A stretch of DNA of 17,683 nucleotides from Bacteroides sp. (GTDB lineage Bacteria > Bacteroidota > Bacteroidia > Bacteroidales > Muribaculaceae). Shown piece by piece: positions 7,816 to 14,992 of the stretch. Below the pieces are notes generated by a model. The model was not told the DNA's origin and did no database searches. It worked only from the letters and a program-made list of their open reading frames with translations. Made by a program: the position numbers and the translations under genes. The stretch is taken from positions 1-17,683 of the forward strand of contig JAAVDT010000007.1 of NCBI GenBank assembly GCA_014801655.1, written 5' to 3'. How positions within the stretch are numbered: the first letter of the stretch is position 1; every line of letters begins with the position of its first letter.

Positions 7816-8757
7816 TTATTTTTTGTCTTGCTGCGTTTTGCCGAAACGAGCCACGCGCATAGCCACACGCGCCCTCACGGCAGCCTGCTCATCGGAGCTA
7901 AGCTCCTCTTCGACAGCAGGTGAAGGTGTCGCCTCAACCGTGGTAATCACGGCCGCCAGCGGTTCGAGCTCGGCAACTTCCGGCTCCGGATCGACAGCGG
8001 CATATACCGGAGGCTCGGGCTGAGCCACGGGTATTGCGGCAGGTTGTGGTTTGGGTTGCTTGGGTGTTGGATTCGATCGCGGCTTCTCGCCTCCGCCACA
8101 CATGGCGTAATAACGCTGCACGCGGCCCGACCCGAAATAATTGACCACATAATAGTTTGCCTCAAGCGAACTGATAATGACGCCTTTCGACGACGAGGAA
8201 TGAACCATCCGGTTATTGCCGATATAGATGCCGACATGGCCCACGTTTGCACCGCCCCTGACGGTGAAAAACACAAGGTCGCCGGGCATCAAATCTTCGC
8301 GGGAAATCGAGTCACAAAACGAATGTTGCTGAGCCGAAGTGCGGGGCAGGCTGATGCCGAGAGAGTTTTTAAACACCTCCACAACGAATCCGGAGCAGTC
8401 GACACCGCTGCGGTCGTTGCCTCCGAAAGTGTAGGCCGTCCCAATCCAGGAATCCGCCTCGCGGAGCAACTTTTCGCTGACAGGGTTGAGCGTCATCTTC
8501 TTGAAATCGATGCGTTCGAGCGGCTTGTTTTGGGCAGTCGACCCACCCTGTTTGTTTTTCCAGACATCGCCCGGAGTTTTGGCCGATGATTTTTGCGAGG
8601 AACCGCTGGATTTCGACACGCCCGAGCGCTTGGAACTACCGACGGCAGAAGCTGTTACACCGCGCGTAGAACTACACGAAGTGGCAGCCGCCGCCAGAAT
8701 CAAAACGATGGCGGCAGGCAGCAGCCGGCGCAATAAAGATGAGAGACTATGTGACAT
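7816..8757 (-). CDS. NlpC/P60-family (C40) cell-wall peptidase, lipoprotein
   Basis: This is a probable peptidoglycan endopeptidase attached to a membrane by a lipid. The N-terminus has Arg residues, a hydrophobic stretch and a lipobox ending AAATSC (Cys28). A Ser/Lys-rich linker follows. The catalytic NlpC/P60 domain covers about residues 89-218, with Cys121 in SGVDCSGFVVEVF, His174 in VGHVGIYIGNN and His186 in RMVHSSSSKG, forming the expected Cys-His-His set. After the domain comes an unusual tail of about 90 residues, first Pro/Gln-rich, then acidic Ala/Glu/Val-rich, ending basic (RVAMRVARFGKTQQDKK). Tail function is unknown. The exact family member (Spr/MepS-like or other) cannot be fixed from sequence alone. 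The gene heads a two-gene unit with tcdA. Confidence 0.87.
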   Translation of the reverse strand: MSHSLSSLLRRLLPAAIVLILAAAATSCSSTRGVTASAVGSSKRSGVSKSSGSSQKSSAKTPGDVWKNKQGGSTAQNKPLERIDFKKMTLNPVSEKLLREADSWIGTAYTFGGNDRSGVDCSGFVVEVFKNSLGISLPRTSAQQHSFCDSISREDLMPGDLVFFTVRGGANVGHVGIYIGNNRMVHSSSSKGVIISSLEANYYVVNYFGSGRVQRYYAMCGGGEKPRSNPTPKQPKPQPAAIPVAQPEPPVYAAVDPEPEVAELEPLAAVITTVEATPSPAVEEELSSDEQAAVRARVAMRVARFGKTQQDKK

Positions 8758-8785
8758 GATTGGATGCGATATTGTGTGATAACTG

Positions 8786-8816
8786 CAAAATTAGCACATT
8801 TTCTCCGCAATCCAAT
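8786..8816 (-). promoter_or_regulatory. Promoter for the NlpC/P60-tcdA unit
   Basis: On the minus strand TAATTTTG (8793-8786) matches TAnnTTTG, and ATTG (8816-8813), a near match to the -33 element, lies 19 nt upstream. It sits about 29 nt before the start codon at 8757. Pattern evidence only. Confidence 0.5.
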
Positions 8817-9283
8817 TATTAATCACAAAAAATATCAACCAACTCGGATACATGCAGGGATGGGAACTATATTTTGACTCAATAAGTATAAAGATTTTTC
8901 CGTAGATTTGAAATCATCTACATAGCTCTTTAATTTATCGCATACGTTCCATTTTGGAACTCGTGTGTAACAACGGCAGCTTTACGTTGCAACCTCATTA
9001 TATTTTATTGGAAGGAAATTCTCAGTTTGTCCGATTTGCTAAAATCATTTGTTAACATTTTTTGGGGCTGAGGGTCTAAAAAAAAGATAAAAACGGCGGA
9101 TTCATATTAAATCCCTTTAAATTGGTTGAAATCATTAGGTTTCGATTGAAAATTGTAATTATCTTTGTAAACTGCAAAATGCATCGTTCAACTCATTTTA
9201 CCAAAATCTAACCTCAATCTGATAAAACAGTTCAATCTCTCCAATCACCATTTACTCTAAAACCAATTTCACTCTCTTTGACT
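8817..9283 (+). promoter_or_regulatory. Non-coding spacer and leader upstream of the HtrA protease gene
   Basis: I see no gene in this AT-rich stretch. It contains two -7-like boxes. TATCTTTG at 9160-9167 is about 117 nt before the protease ATG and is the likeliest promoter, although its -33 box is poor. TAGATTTG at 8903-8910 overlaps an inverted repeat, GTAGAT-N8-ATCTAC (8902-8921). Small stems are possible at 8946-8960 (GTTCC/GGAAC) and around 8971-8988 (CAACG/CGTTG). A small RNA or a stress-responsive operator is possible, but neither is demonstrated. Confidence 0.4.
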
Positions 9284-10786
9284 ATGAATAAATTTGCAAC
9301 CATCGGACTCGTAGCCCTCTCGGCTTCGGCTCTGTTTGCTGCCTGGGCCACCTCAAATCAGCCCGACGCGCAGCTCTTCAACGTAGCTTCCCGCCCGGTT
9401 CAGAACGCCGACTTCACTTCGGCTGCCGAATCGACAATCAATGGCGTTGTGTGCATCAAAAGCTATGCCACCGTGCGCCAGCAGAATGGCTTCGGATTTC
9501 CCGGCGGTGGTTTCAACGATCCCTTCTTCGACTTCTTCTTCGGAAACAGCTATACACCCACCCAGGGCCAGCGACGCATGCGTCCGCGCAGCAATCAGCA
9601 GGCCGAAGCCGGCGATGAAAGCCAGCAGCGCGAAAAAGGCATGGGCTCAGGTGTCATCATCTCCGAAAACGGATATATCATCACCAACAACCATGTCATC
9701 GACGGCGCCGAACGCCTCGAAGTGCTGCTCAACGACAACCGCGTGTTCAACGCCACCGTAATCGGCACCGACCCCCAGACCGACCTCGCGCTTCTGAAAA
9801 TCGACTGCTCAGGTCTGACCGTAATTCCCTGGGGCAGCAGCGACGACCTCAAAATCGGCGAATGGGTGCTCGCCGTGGGCAACCCCTTCGGCCTTAACTC
9901 AACCGTGACCGCAGGCATCGTCAGCGCCAAAGCACGATCCATTTCGGCAGGCTCCGGCCGCATGGGCATCGAAAGCTACATCCAGACCGACGCCGCCGTC
10001 AATCCCGGCAACTCGGGTGGCGCGCTGGTCAACCTCCGCGGCGAGCTCGTGGGCATCAACTCCGCCATCTATTCACAGACCGGATCCTACACCGGCTATT
10101 CATTTGCAATCCCCACCTCTATGGTCAAGAAAATCGCTGAAGACCTGATGAAATATCGCACCGTGCAGCGCGCCGTGCTCGGCATCTCCTACAGCGAGCT
10201 GACCCCCCAGATGGCCAAGGATAAAAATATCACCAAAGTGACCGAAGGTCTCATGGTCAACTCCGTGTCTGACCGCAGCGCAGCCATGGAAGCAGGCCTC
10301 CAGGCAGGCGACGTGATCATCAAAGTCAACGGCCAGCCCACCCACAAGACCTCGCAGTTGCTCGAAATGATCAACCGATTCCGCCCGGGCGAACAGATTT
10401 CAATCACCTACATCCGCGACAACCAGGAATTCACCGCCAAAACAACCCTCCTCAACAGCTCCGGCACTCAGAAACTCACCGCCGCAAGCTCTGTTGCCGA
10501 CCTCGGCTGCGCATTCAAAGTCGTGAAAGAAGAAACCAAACGCGAACTCCATATCAGCAGCGGCGTTCAGGTGGCCGGTATCAAAAACGGCCCCATGAAA
10601 GATGCCGGCATCAAAGACGGCTTCATCATTCTCGAAGTCAACGGCCAGCGCATCACCTCCGTTGACGACATGGAATCAGCCTACAACCGCGTCACCGGCA
10701 CCGACTCACAGGAAAAAGTGATGTTCATCACCGGCCTCTACCCAACGGGCAAGAAAGCCTACTACGCAGTCGACCTCGACCGCTGA
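9284..10786 (+). CDS. Periplasmic DegP/DegQ (HtrA) family serine protease
   Basis: HtrA proteases degrade or refold damaged envelope proteins. The N-terminus (MNKFATIGLVALSASALFAA) is a signal peptide. A trypsin-like domain follows, with His137 (TNNHVIDGA), Asp167 (QTDLALLKID) and Ser244 (NPGNSGGALV) as the catalytic triad. A Phe/Gly/Gln-rich LA-loop-like insert (about residues 60-115) precedes it. Two PDZ domains follow, the first around 300-385 (AMEAGLQAGDVIIKVNG) and the second around 420-490 (AGIKDGFIILEVNGQ). This is the Do-type arrangement, and 500 residues is normal. A TTG at 9278 is in frame but ATG 9284 directly before the signal peptide is preferred. The gene stands alone, with its own terminator. 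DegP and DegQ cannot be told apart here. Confidence 0.95.
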   Translation: MNKFATIGLVALSASALFAAWATSNQPDAQLFNVASRPVQNADFTSAAESTINGVVCIKSYATVRQQNGFGFPGGGFNDPFFDFFFGNSYTPTQGQRRMRPRSNQQAEAGDESQQREKGMGSGVIISENGYIITNNHVIDGAERLEVLLNDNRVFNATVIGTDPQTDLALLKIDCSGLTVIPWGSSDDLKIGEWVLAVGNPFGLNSTVTAGIVSAKARSISAGSGRMGIESYIQTDAAVNPGNSGGALVNLRGELVGINSAIYSQTGSYTGYSFAIPTSMVKKIAEDLMKYRTVQRAVLGISYSELTPQMAKDKNITKVTEGLMVNSVSDRSAAMEAGLQAGDVIIKVNGQPTHKTSQLLEMINRFRPGEQISITYIRDNQEFTAKTTLLNSSGTQKLTAASSVADLGCAFKVVKEETKRELHISSGVQVAGIKNGPMKDAGIKDGFIILEVNGQRITSVDDMESAYNRVTGTDSQEKVMFITGLYPTGKKAYYAVDLDR

Positions 10787-10811
10787 CGCCATTCTCCCCT
10801 CCCCTCCCATT

Positions 10812-10865
10812 CCGCAACCTCGCCCCCTTTCTCATCAAAAAAAGGGCGAGGTTGCGGCTGTTTTT
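10812..10865 (+). terminator. Rho-independent terminator of the HtrA protease gene
   Basis: CCGCAACCTCGCCC (10812-10825) pairs perfectly with GGGCGAGGTTGCGG (10844-10857), a 14-bp stem. Inner TTT/AAA can extend it. TGTTTTT follows at 10859-10865. It lies 25 nt after the protease stop codon. Confidence 0.92.
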
Positions 10866-10879
10866 GGCAGCCCGGTTAT

Positions 10880-10910
10880 TTTGATGATTTACAATTATTA
10901 TGTAACTTTG
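10880..10910 (+). promoter_or_regulatory. Promoter for panC-panD (possibly through ffh-folD)
   Basis: TTTG (10880-10883) and TAACTTTG (10903-10910) are exactly 19 nt apart, an ideal Bacteroidetes -33/-7 pair. It lies just after the upstream terminator and 58 nt before the panC ATG. Confidence 0.8.
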
Positions 10911-10968
10911 CACTGAAAACTCTCAGCCGGCGACCATTCGTCAGCCCGCTGCATCTAACAGAAACAGA

Positions 10969-11814
10969 ATGAAAGTTTTACGAACAGTGGCCCAACTTCG
11001 CGAGGCCATGGACTCACATCGCGCCGCGCATCAGTCGATCGGACTGGTGCCCACGATGGGTGCCCTTCACGCAGGCCACATTTCGCTCATGGAGCGTGCC
11101 CGCAAGGAAAATGACATCGTCATTGCCAGCGTGTTTGTCAACCCCACGCAATTCAACAATCCCGAAGACCTCCGCACATACCCCCGCACCGAGCAGGCCG
11201 ACATCGACGCCCTGACTGCCGCCGGAGTCGACTACGCATTCATCCCCTCGGTCGAAGAGATATATCCCGAGCCCGACACCCGCGTTTTTGACCTCGGCCC
11301 CGTGGCCGAAGTCATGGAAGGCGCCATGCGACCCGGCCACTTCAACGGCGTGGCCCAGATTGTCAGCAAACTCTTTGCAATGGTCGGCCCAACCCGTGCC
11401 TACTTCGGAGAAAAAGACTATCAGCAGATTGCCGTGATTCGCCGCATGGCCGAGCTCGAAGGCTTCGACCTCGAAATCGTGGCCTGCCCCATCATGCGCC
11501 ACCCCGACGGCCTGGCAATGTCGAGCCGAAACGTGCGCCTCAGCCCTGAAGAACGTGCCGCCGCCCCGGCCATACACCGCATTCTCTCCGAATCGCTCGC
11601 CATGGCTCCCGCCACTTCTGTAGCCGATGTCAAGCGCGCCGTCACCGAAGCCCTCGACGCCACCGACCACCTAAAAACAGAATACTACGAAATCGTCGAC
11701 GCTCGCACCATGCAGCCCATCGCCGACTGGAGCGAAGCCCCAACGGCCGTCGGTTGCGCCACGGTCTATTGCGGCGACGTCAGACTCATCGACAACATAA
11801 CCTATCGTTTCTAA
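10969..11814 (+). CDS. panC: Pantothenate synthetase (pantoate-beta-alanine ligase)
   Basis: PanC joins pantoate and beta-alanine with ATP in the cytoplasm to make pantothenate, the precursor of CoA. The 281-residue product has the normal length. The nucleotidyltransferase signature [10 protein letters not shown] (His34 and His37 of the HxGH motif) is near the N-terminus. [34 protein letters not shown] and YFGEKDYQQ follow, then the KMSKS-like MSSRNVRLS. The panD start overlaps its stop codon by one base, so the two are translationally linked. The pairing is logical, since PanD supplies beta-alanine. Confidence 0.97.
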   Translation: MKVLRTVAQLREAMDSHRAAHQSIGLVPTMGALHAGHISLMERARKENDIVIASVFVNPTQFNNPEDLRTYPRTEQADIDALTAAGVDYAFIPSVEEIYPEPDTRVFDLGPVAEVMEGAMRPGHFNGVAQIVSKLFAMVGPTRAYFGEKDYQQIAVIRRMAELEGFDLEIVACPIMRHPDGLAMSSRNVRLSPEERAAAPAIHRILSESLAMAPATSVADVKRAVTEALDATDHLKTEYYEIVDARTMQPIADWSEAPTAVGCATVYCGDVRLIDNITYRF

Positions 11815-12170
11815 TGATACAGATTCAAATGCTCAAGTCGAAGATTCACCGTGTCACCGTGACCGAAGCCAATCTCGACTACATCGGAAGCATCACCATC
11901 GACAGCCTCCTGCTCGAAGCCTCAGGCATCCTCCCCGGCGAACGCGTCTACATTGTCGACAACAACAATGGCGAACGCTTCGACACCTACGTCATTGCCG
12001 GCGAACCCGGTTCAGGCGTCATCTGCCTCAACGGCGCCGCCGCCCGCAAAGTGCATCGCGGCGACGTGGTAATCATCATGAGCTATGCCATGATGTCGCC
12101 CGACGAAGCCCGCACCTGGCAGCCGACCGTCATCTTCCCCGACACCGCTACCAACCGCCTCGTCGACTAA
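11814..12170 (+). CDS. panD: Aspartate 1-decarboxylase (pyruvoyl enzyme precursor)
   Basis: PanD converts L-aspartate to beta-alanine for the neighbouring PanC. The proenzyme cleaves itself between Gly and Ser to create the pyruvoyl cofactor. The site is visible in [11 protein letters not shown], at Gly25-Ser26 counting from the chosen start. The ATG used (11814) shares its A with the panC TAA. A second ATG at 11829 (MLKSKIHRV) would also give a family-like N-terminus. Family features [43 protein letters not shown] are all present. The product is 118 residues, close to the usual 115-130. Confidence 0.96.
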   Translation: MIQIQMLKSKIHRVTVTEANLDYIGSITIDSLLLEASGILPGERVYIVDNNNGERFDTYVIAGEPGSGVICLNGAAARKVHRGDVVIIMSYAMMSPDEARTWQPTVIFPDTATNRLVD

Positions 12171-12239
12171 CCCTCCCCCCCCCCTTAACCCTCCTTAAAT
12201 TCCCAAAGTCTCCCTAAATTCCCTCCTCCCCCACTCCAT
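12171..12239 (+). repeat. Pyrimidine-rich spacer with C10 run and AAATTCCC repeat
   Basis: The panD-ffh spacer contains only one G on the plus strand. It begins with a C10 run (12175-12184), then roughly 10-nt phrases: TTAACCCTCC, TTAAATTCCC, AAAGTCTCCC and TAAATTCCCT. The 14-mer AAATTCCCAAAGTC (12197-12210) recurs exactly in the next spacer. There is no Shine-Dalgarno sequence before ffh. Confidence 0.7.
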
Positions 12240-13583
12240 ATGATGTTTGAAAACCTCAGTCAAAGACTCGAACGGAGCTTCAAGCTCCTCAAAGGTGAAG
12301 GCAAAATCACCGAAATAAACGTTGCCGAAACCCTCAAAGATGTGCGCCGAGCCCTCCTTGAGGCCGACGTCAACTTCAAAGTGGCCAAAAACTTCACCGA
12401 CACAGTGAAGAAAAAAGCCCTCGGCCAGAACGTGCTGACAGCCGTCAAGCCGGGCGAAATGATGGTCAAGATTGTCCACGACGAACTCGCCGAGCTCATG
12501 GGCGGCGACACCGCAAAACTCAACCTCTCCGGCAACCCCACCGTCATTCTCATGTCGGGTCTTCAGGGCTCCGGTAAGACAACCTTCTCGGGCAAGCTCG
12601 CCAAAAAGCTCAAAAGCGAAAAAGCCAAACGCCCCCTGTTGGTGGCTTGCGACGTCTATCGTCCCGCCGCAATCGAGCAGCTCAAAGTGCTTGGCGAACA
12701 AATCGGCGTGCCCGTTTACACTGAAGAGGGCAACAATAACCCCGTGGCCATTGCCGAAAACGCAATCAAATACGCCAAGGCCAACCACCTCGACCTCGTC
12801 ATTGTCGACACCGCCGGCCGCCTTGCCGTCGACGAAGCCATGATGCAGGAAATCGCAGCCATCAAAAAAGCAATCAACCCGCAGGAAACACTCTTCGTTG
12901 TCGACTCAATGACCGGTCAGGACGCTGTCAACACAGCCAAGGAATTCAACGACCGACTCGACTTCGACGGCGTGGTGCTCACCAAGCTCGACGGCGACAC
13001 CCGCGGCGGTGCTGCCCTCTCAATCCGCACCGTAGTCACCAAGCCCATCAAATTCGTCGGCACAGGCGAAAAAATGGACGCTCTCGACACATTCCACCCC
13101 GCCCGAATGGCCGACCGCATCCTCGGCATGGGCGACATCGTGTCACTCGTTGAAAAAGCCCAGCAGGTCTACGACGAAGAAGAGGCCCGCAAGCTCCAGC
13201 GCAAGATTCAGAAAAACCAGTTTGACTTCAACGACTACCTCAGCCAGATCAACCAAATCAAAAAAATGGGCAACCTCAAAGACCTCGCCGCAATGATTCC
13301 CGGCGTTGGCAAAGCCCTCAAAGATGTTGACATCGACGACAACGCATTCAAAGGCATCGAAGCCATGATACTCTCCATGACTGCCGAAGAACGCTCCAAT
13401 CCCCAAATCATCAACGCTAGCCGCCGCCAGCGCATTGCCCGTGGTTCGGGCACATCGCTCGTCGACGTCAATCGCATGATCAAGCAGTTCGACCAGATGC
13501 GCAAAGTCATGAAAATGGCCACCTCGGTCAAGAACCCCATGAAAATGATGAAGCAGATGCGCCAGCAGACCCGCAAGTTCTAA
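12240..13583 (+). CDS. ffh: Signal recognition particle protein Ffh (SRP54)
   Basis: Ffh is the GTPase that binds 4.5S RNA and hydrophobic signal sequences and delivers ribosomes to FtsY at the membrane. The 447-residue product has an N domain (1-100) with [13 protein letters not shown]. The G domain has P-loop GLQGSGKTT (107-115), [14 protein letters not shown] (190-194) and TKLDGD (248-253). The Met-rich RNA-binding M domain runs from about 300 to the end, including GSG around residue 402 and [14 protein letters not shown] at the C-terminus. Two adjacent ATGs (12240 and 12243) are possible starts. The 4.5S RNA gene is not seen in this window. The gene is followed by folD 47 nt later. Confidence 0.97.
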   Translation: MMFENLSQRLERSFKLLKGEGKITEINVAETLKDVRRALLEADVNFKVAKNFTDTVKKKALGQNVLTAVKPGEMMVKIVHDELAELMGGDTAKLNLSGNPTVILMSGLQGSGKTTFSGKLAKKLKSEKAKRPLLVACDVYRPAAIEQLKVLGEQIGVPVYTEEGNNNPVAIAENAIKYAKANHLDLVIVDTAGRLAVDEAMMQEIAAIKKAINPQETLFVVDSMTGQDAVNTAKEFNDRLDFDGVVLTKLDGDTRGGAALSIRTVVTKPIKFVGTGEKMDALDTFHPARMADRILGMGDIVSLVEKAQQVYDEEEARKLQRKIQKNQFDFNDYLSQINQIKKMGNLKDLAAMIPGVGKALKDVDIDDNAFKGIEAMILSMTAEERSNPQIINASRRQRIARGSGTSLVDVNRMIKQFDQMRKVMKMATSVKNPMKMMKQMRQQTRKF

Positions 13584-13594
13584 TCTACGCCACC

Positions 13595-13617
13595 AAATTC
13601 CCAAAGTCCCCCCCTAA
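13595..13617 (+). repeat. Second copy of the AAATTCCCAAAGTC spacer repeat
   Basis: AAATTCCCAAAGTC (13595-13608) is identical to 12197-12210 and again is followed by a C-run (13608-13614) and CTAA. It occupies most of the 47-nt ffh-folD spacer. Two exact copies 1.4 kb apart in successive spacers suggest a dispersed small repeat rather than chance. Confidence 0.6.
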
Positions 13618-13630
13618 GCACCCCAATATC

Positions 13631-14524
13631 ATGCAACTAATTGACGGAAAAAAAATCTCCGACGACATCAAAGACGAAATCGCAAAAGTAGTCGAAACCA
13701 TGGTGGCCGACGGACAGAAACGCCCCCACCTGGCAGCCATCCTCGTGGGCCACGACGGCGGCAGCGAAACCTATGTAGCCAACAAAGTCAAAGCCTGCGA
13801 ACGCTGCGGATTCAAGTCGACTCTCATCCGCTTCGAAGATGAAGTCACCGAAGAAGAACTCCTCAAAACCATAGCCGACCTCAACGCCGACCCCGACGTC
13901 GACGGCTTCATCGTGCAGCTCCCCCTTCCCCGCCACATCAACGAGCAGCGCATCATCGAAGCCATTGACCATCGTAAAGACGTCGACGGCTTCCACCCCA
14001 TCAACGTGGGCCGCATGTCCATCGGACTCCCCACATTCGTTTCCGCCACCCCCTACGGCATCCTTGAGCTGCTCTCACGCTACAACGTTGAGACCCGAGG
14101 TAAACGCTGCGTAGTGCTCGGCAGAAGCAACATCGTCGGCAAGCCCGTGGCGATGCTCATGATGCAGAAACATCAGCCCGGCGACGCCACAGTCACCGTG
14201 TGTCACTCCGCCACTGAGAACCTCAAGGAAATCTGCCGCGAAGCCGACATCATCATCGCCGCTCTCGGCGTGCCCGGATTCGTCACAGCCGACATGGTCA
14301 AAGAGGGCGCAACCATCATCGATGTTGGCACAACGCGCGTTCCCGACGCCACCCGCAAGAGCGGCTTCCGCCTGCGCGGCGACGTAGATTTCGACAACGT
14401 TGCCCCCAAATGCTCCTTCATCACCCCCGTGCCCGGCGGTGTTGGCCCCATGACAATCGTGTCGCTCATGCGCAACACCCTCCTTGCAGCGCGCCACGAA
14501 ATTTACCCTGCAGCAACGAAATAA
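13631..14524 (+). CDS. folD: Bifunctional methylenetetrahydrofolate dehydrogenase/cyclohydrolase
   Basis: FolD interconverts 5,10-methylene-THF, 5,10-methenyl-THF and 10-formyl-THF, supplying one-carbon units for purine and formyl-methionine synthesis. The 297-residue product is of normal length. It has [11 protein letters not shown] with the catalytic Lys52 (Lys54 in E. coli). The substrate-site motif [24 protein letters not shown], the nucleotide-binding [13 protein letters not shown] and the closing [11 protein letters not shown] are also present. It is the last gene of the panC-panD-ffh-folD string. No strong terminator follows directly, and the tRNA-His gene has its own promoter downstream. 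Confidence 0.97.
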   Translation: MQLIDGKKISDDIKDEIAKVVETMVADGQKRPHLAAILVGHDGGSETYVANKVKACERCGFKSTLIRFEDEVTEEELLKTIADLNADPDVDGFIVQLPLPRHINEQRIIEAIDHRKDVDGFHPINVGRMSIGLPTFVSATPYGILELLSRYNVETRGKRCVVLGRSNIVGKPVAMLMMQKHQPGDATVTVCHSATENLKEICREADIIIAALGVPGFVTADMVKEGATIIDVGTTRVPDATRKSGFRLRGDVDFDNVAPKCSFITPVPGGVGPMTIVSLMRNTLLAARHEIYPAATK

Positions 14525-14599
14525 TTCCACCCCGACCGCTGAAACCCCCTGCAAAGAAATCATTTTTTCAAAAATCAGCAAAAAAATCCGCTCAGGCTA

Positions 14600-14630
14600 T
14601 TTGCAAAACCGAAAAAAAGTAGTAACTTTG
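14600..14630 (+). promoter_or_regulatory. Promoter for tRNA-His
   Basis: TTTG (14600-14603), 19 nt spacing, then TAACTTTG (14623-14630): the same -7 octamer and spacing as the panC promoter. Transcription would start near 14637, leaving a short 5' leader removed by RNase P before the tRNA at 14672 (or G-1 at 14671). Confidence 0.8.
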
Positions 14631-14670
14631 CATCGCAAATCGGGAGAGACCGATTTCAAATCACTTAAAT

Positions 14671-14748
<78 letters not shown>

Positions 14749-14780
14749 AGCAACACCCCCTCCGGGTGTTGCTTTTTTTT
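14749..14780 (+). terminator. Rho-independent terminator of tRNA-His
   Basis: AGCAACACCC (14749-14758) and GGGTGTTGCT (14764-14773) form a perfect 10-bp stem with a 5-nt loop, followed by an uninterrupted T tract to 14780. The stem begins directly after the encoded CCA. Confidence 0.95.
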
Positions 14781-14800
14781 GCGCCTTGCGCAAGGAGGAA

Positions 14801-14919
14801 AAGGTCGCTTAAGGTCGAAATAAGGTCAATTAAAGTCATTAACGACCTTAGCTGACTTTAAGCGACTTTAATTGACCTTAATTGACCTTATTTCGACCTT
14901 AGCTGACCTTTTCAGCCTT
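14801..14919. repeat. Array of ~10-nt AAGGTC units in two opposed orientations
   Basis: Four units read AAGGTC or AAAGTC on the plus strand (14801, 14811, 14822, 14832). Eight read in reverse as GACCTT, GACTTT or GCCTT (14841-14849, 14850-14859, 14860-14869, 14870-14879, 14880-14889, 14890-14900, 14901-14910, 14911-14919). Each unit is 9-11 nt and they abut without spacers. Unit tails vary (GCTT, GAAAT, AATT, GTT, AGCT). Segment 14811-14833 is the exact reverse complement of 14878-14900, and pairing extends outward to about 14798/14913 with one mismatch and G-T pairs. The array lies between the terminators of two converging transcripts. Function unknown. Confidence 0.9.
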
Positions 14920-14930
14920 ATCGAAAAGCA

Positions 14931-14963
14931 GCCACCCTGCCGAGCAGAGCTTGGCAGGGTGGC
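14931..14963 (-). terminator. Hairpin terminator of lpxA
   Basis: GCCACCCTGCC (14931-14941) and GGCAGGGTGGC (14953-14963) form a perfect 11-bp stem with an 11-nt loop. On the minus strand it is followed by TGCTTTTC, a short T tract. It lies 29 nt past the lpxA stop. Confidence 0.8.
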
Positions 14964-14992
14964 GAGTATTGCAGTTTTTGAAGTGACGGGGA

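Noticed and set aside
7809..7868. Longer N-terminus for tcdA
   Set aside because: It would overlap the NlpC/P60 gene, and the added residues do not match the family; ATG 7808 fits better.
9278..9283. TTG start for the HtrA protease
   Set aside because: ATG two codons later directly begins a normal signal peptide.
14562..14575. ATTTTT/AAAAAT hairpin as folD terminator
   Set aside because: It has only weak A-T pairs with a 2-nt loop and would not form a stable terminator.
14801..14919. CRISPR array
   Set aside because: Units are about 10 nt, abut with no unique spacers, and occur in both orientations; no cas genes are near.
14801..14919. AGGTCA nuclear-receptor half-sites
   Set aside because: The resemblance to eukaryotic hormone response elements is coincidental; there are no such receptors in bacteria.
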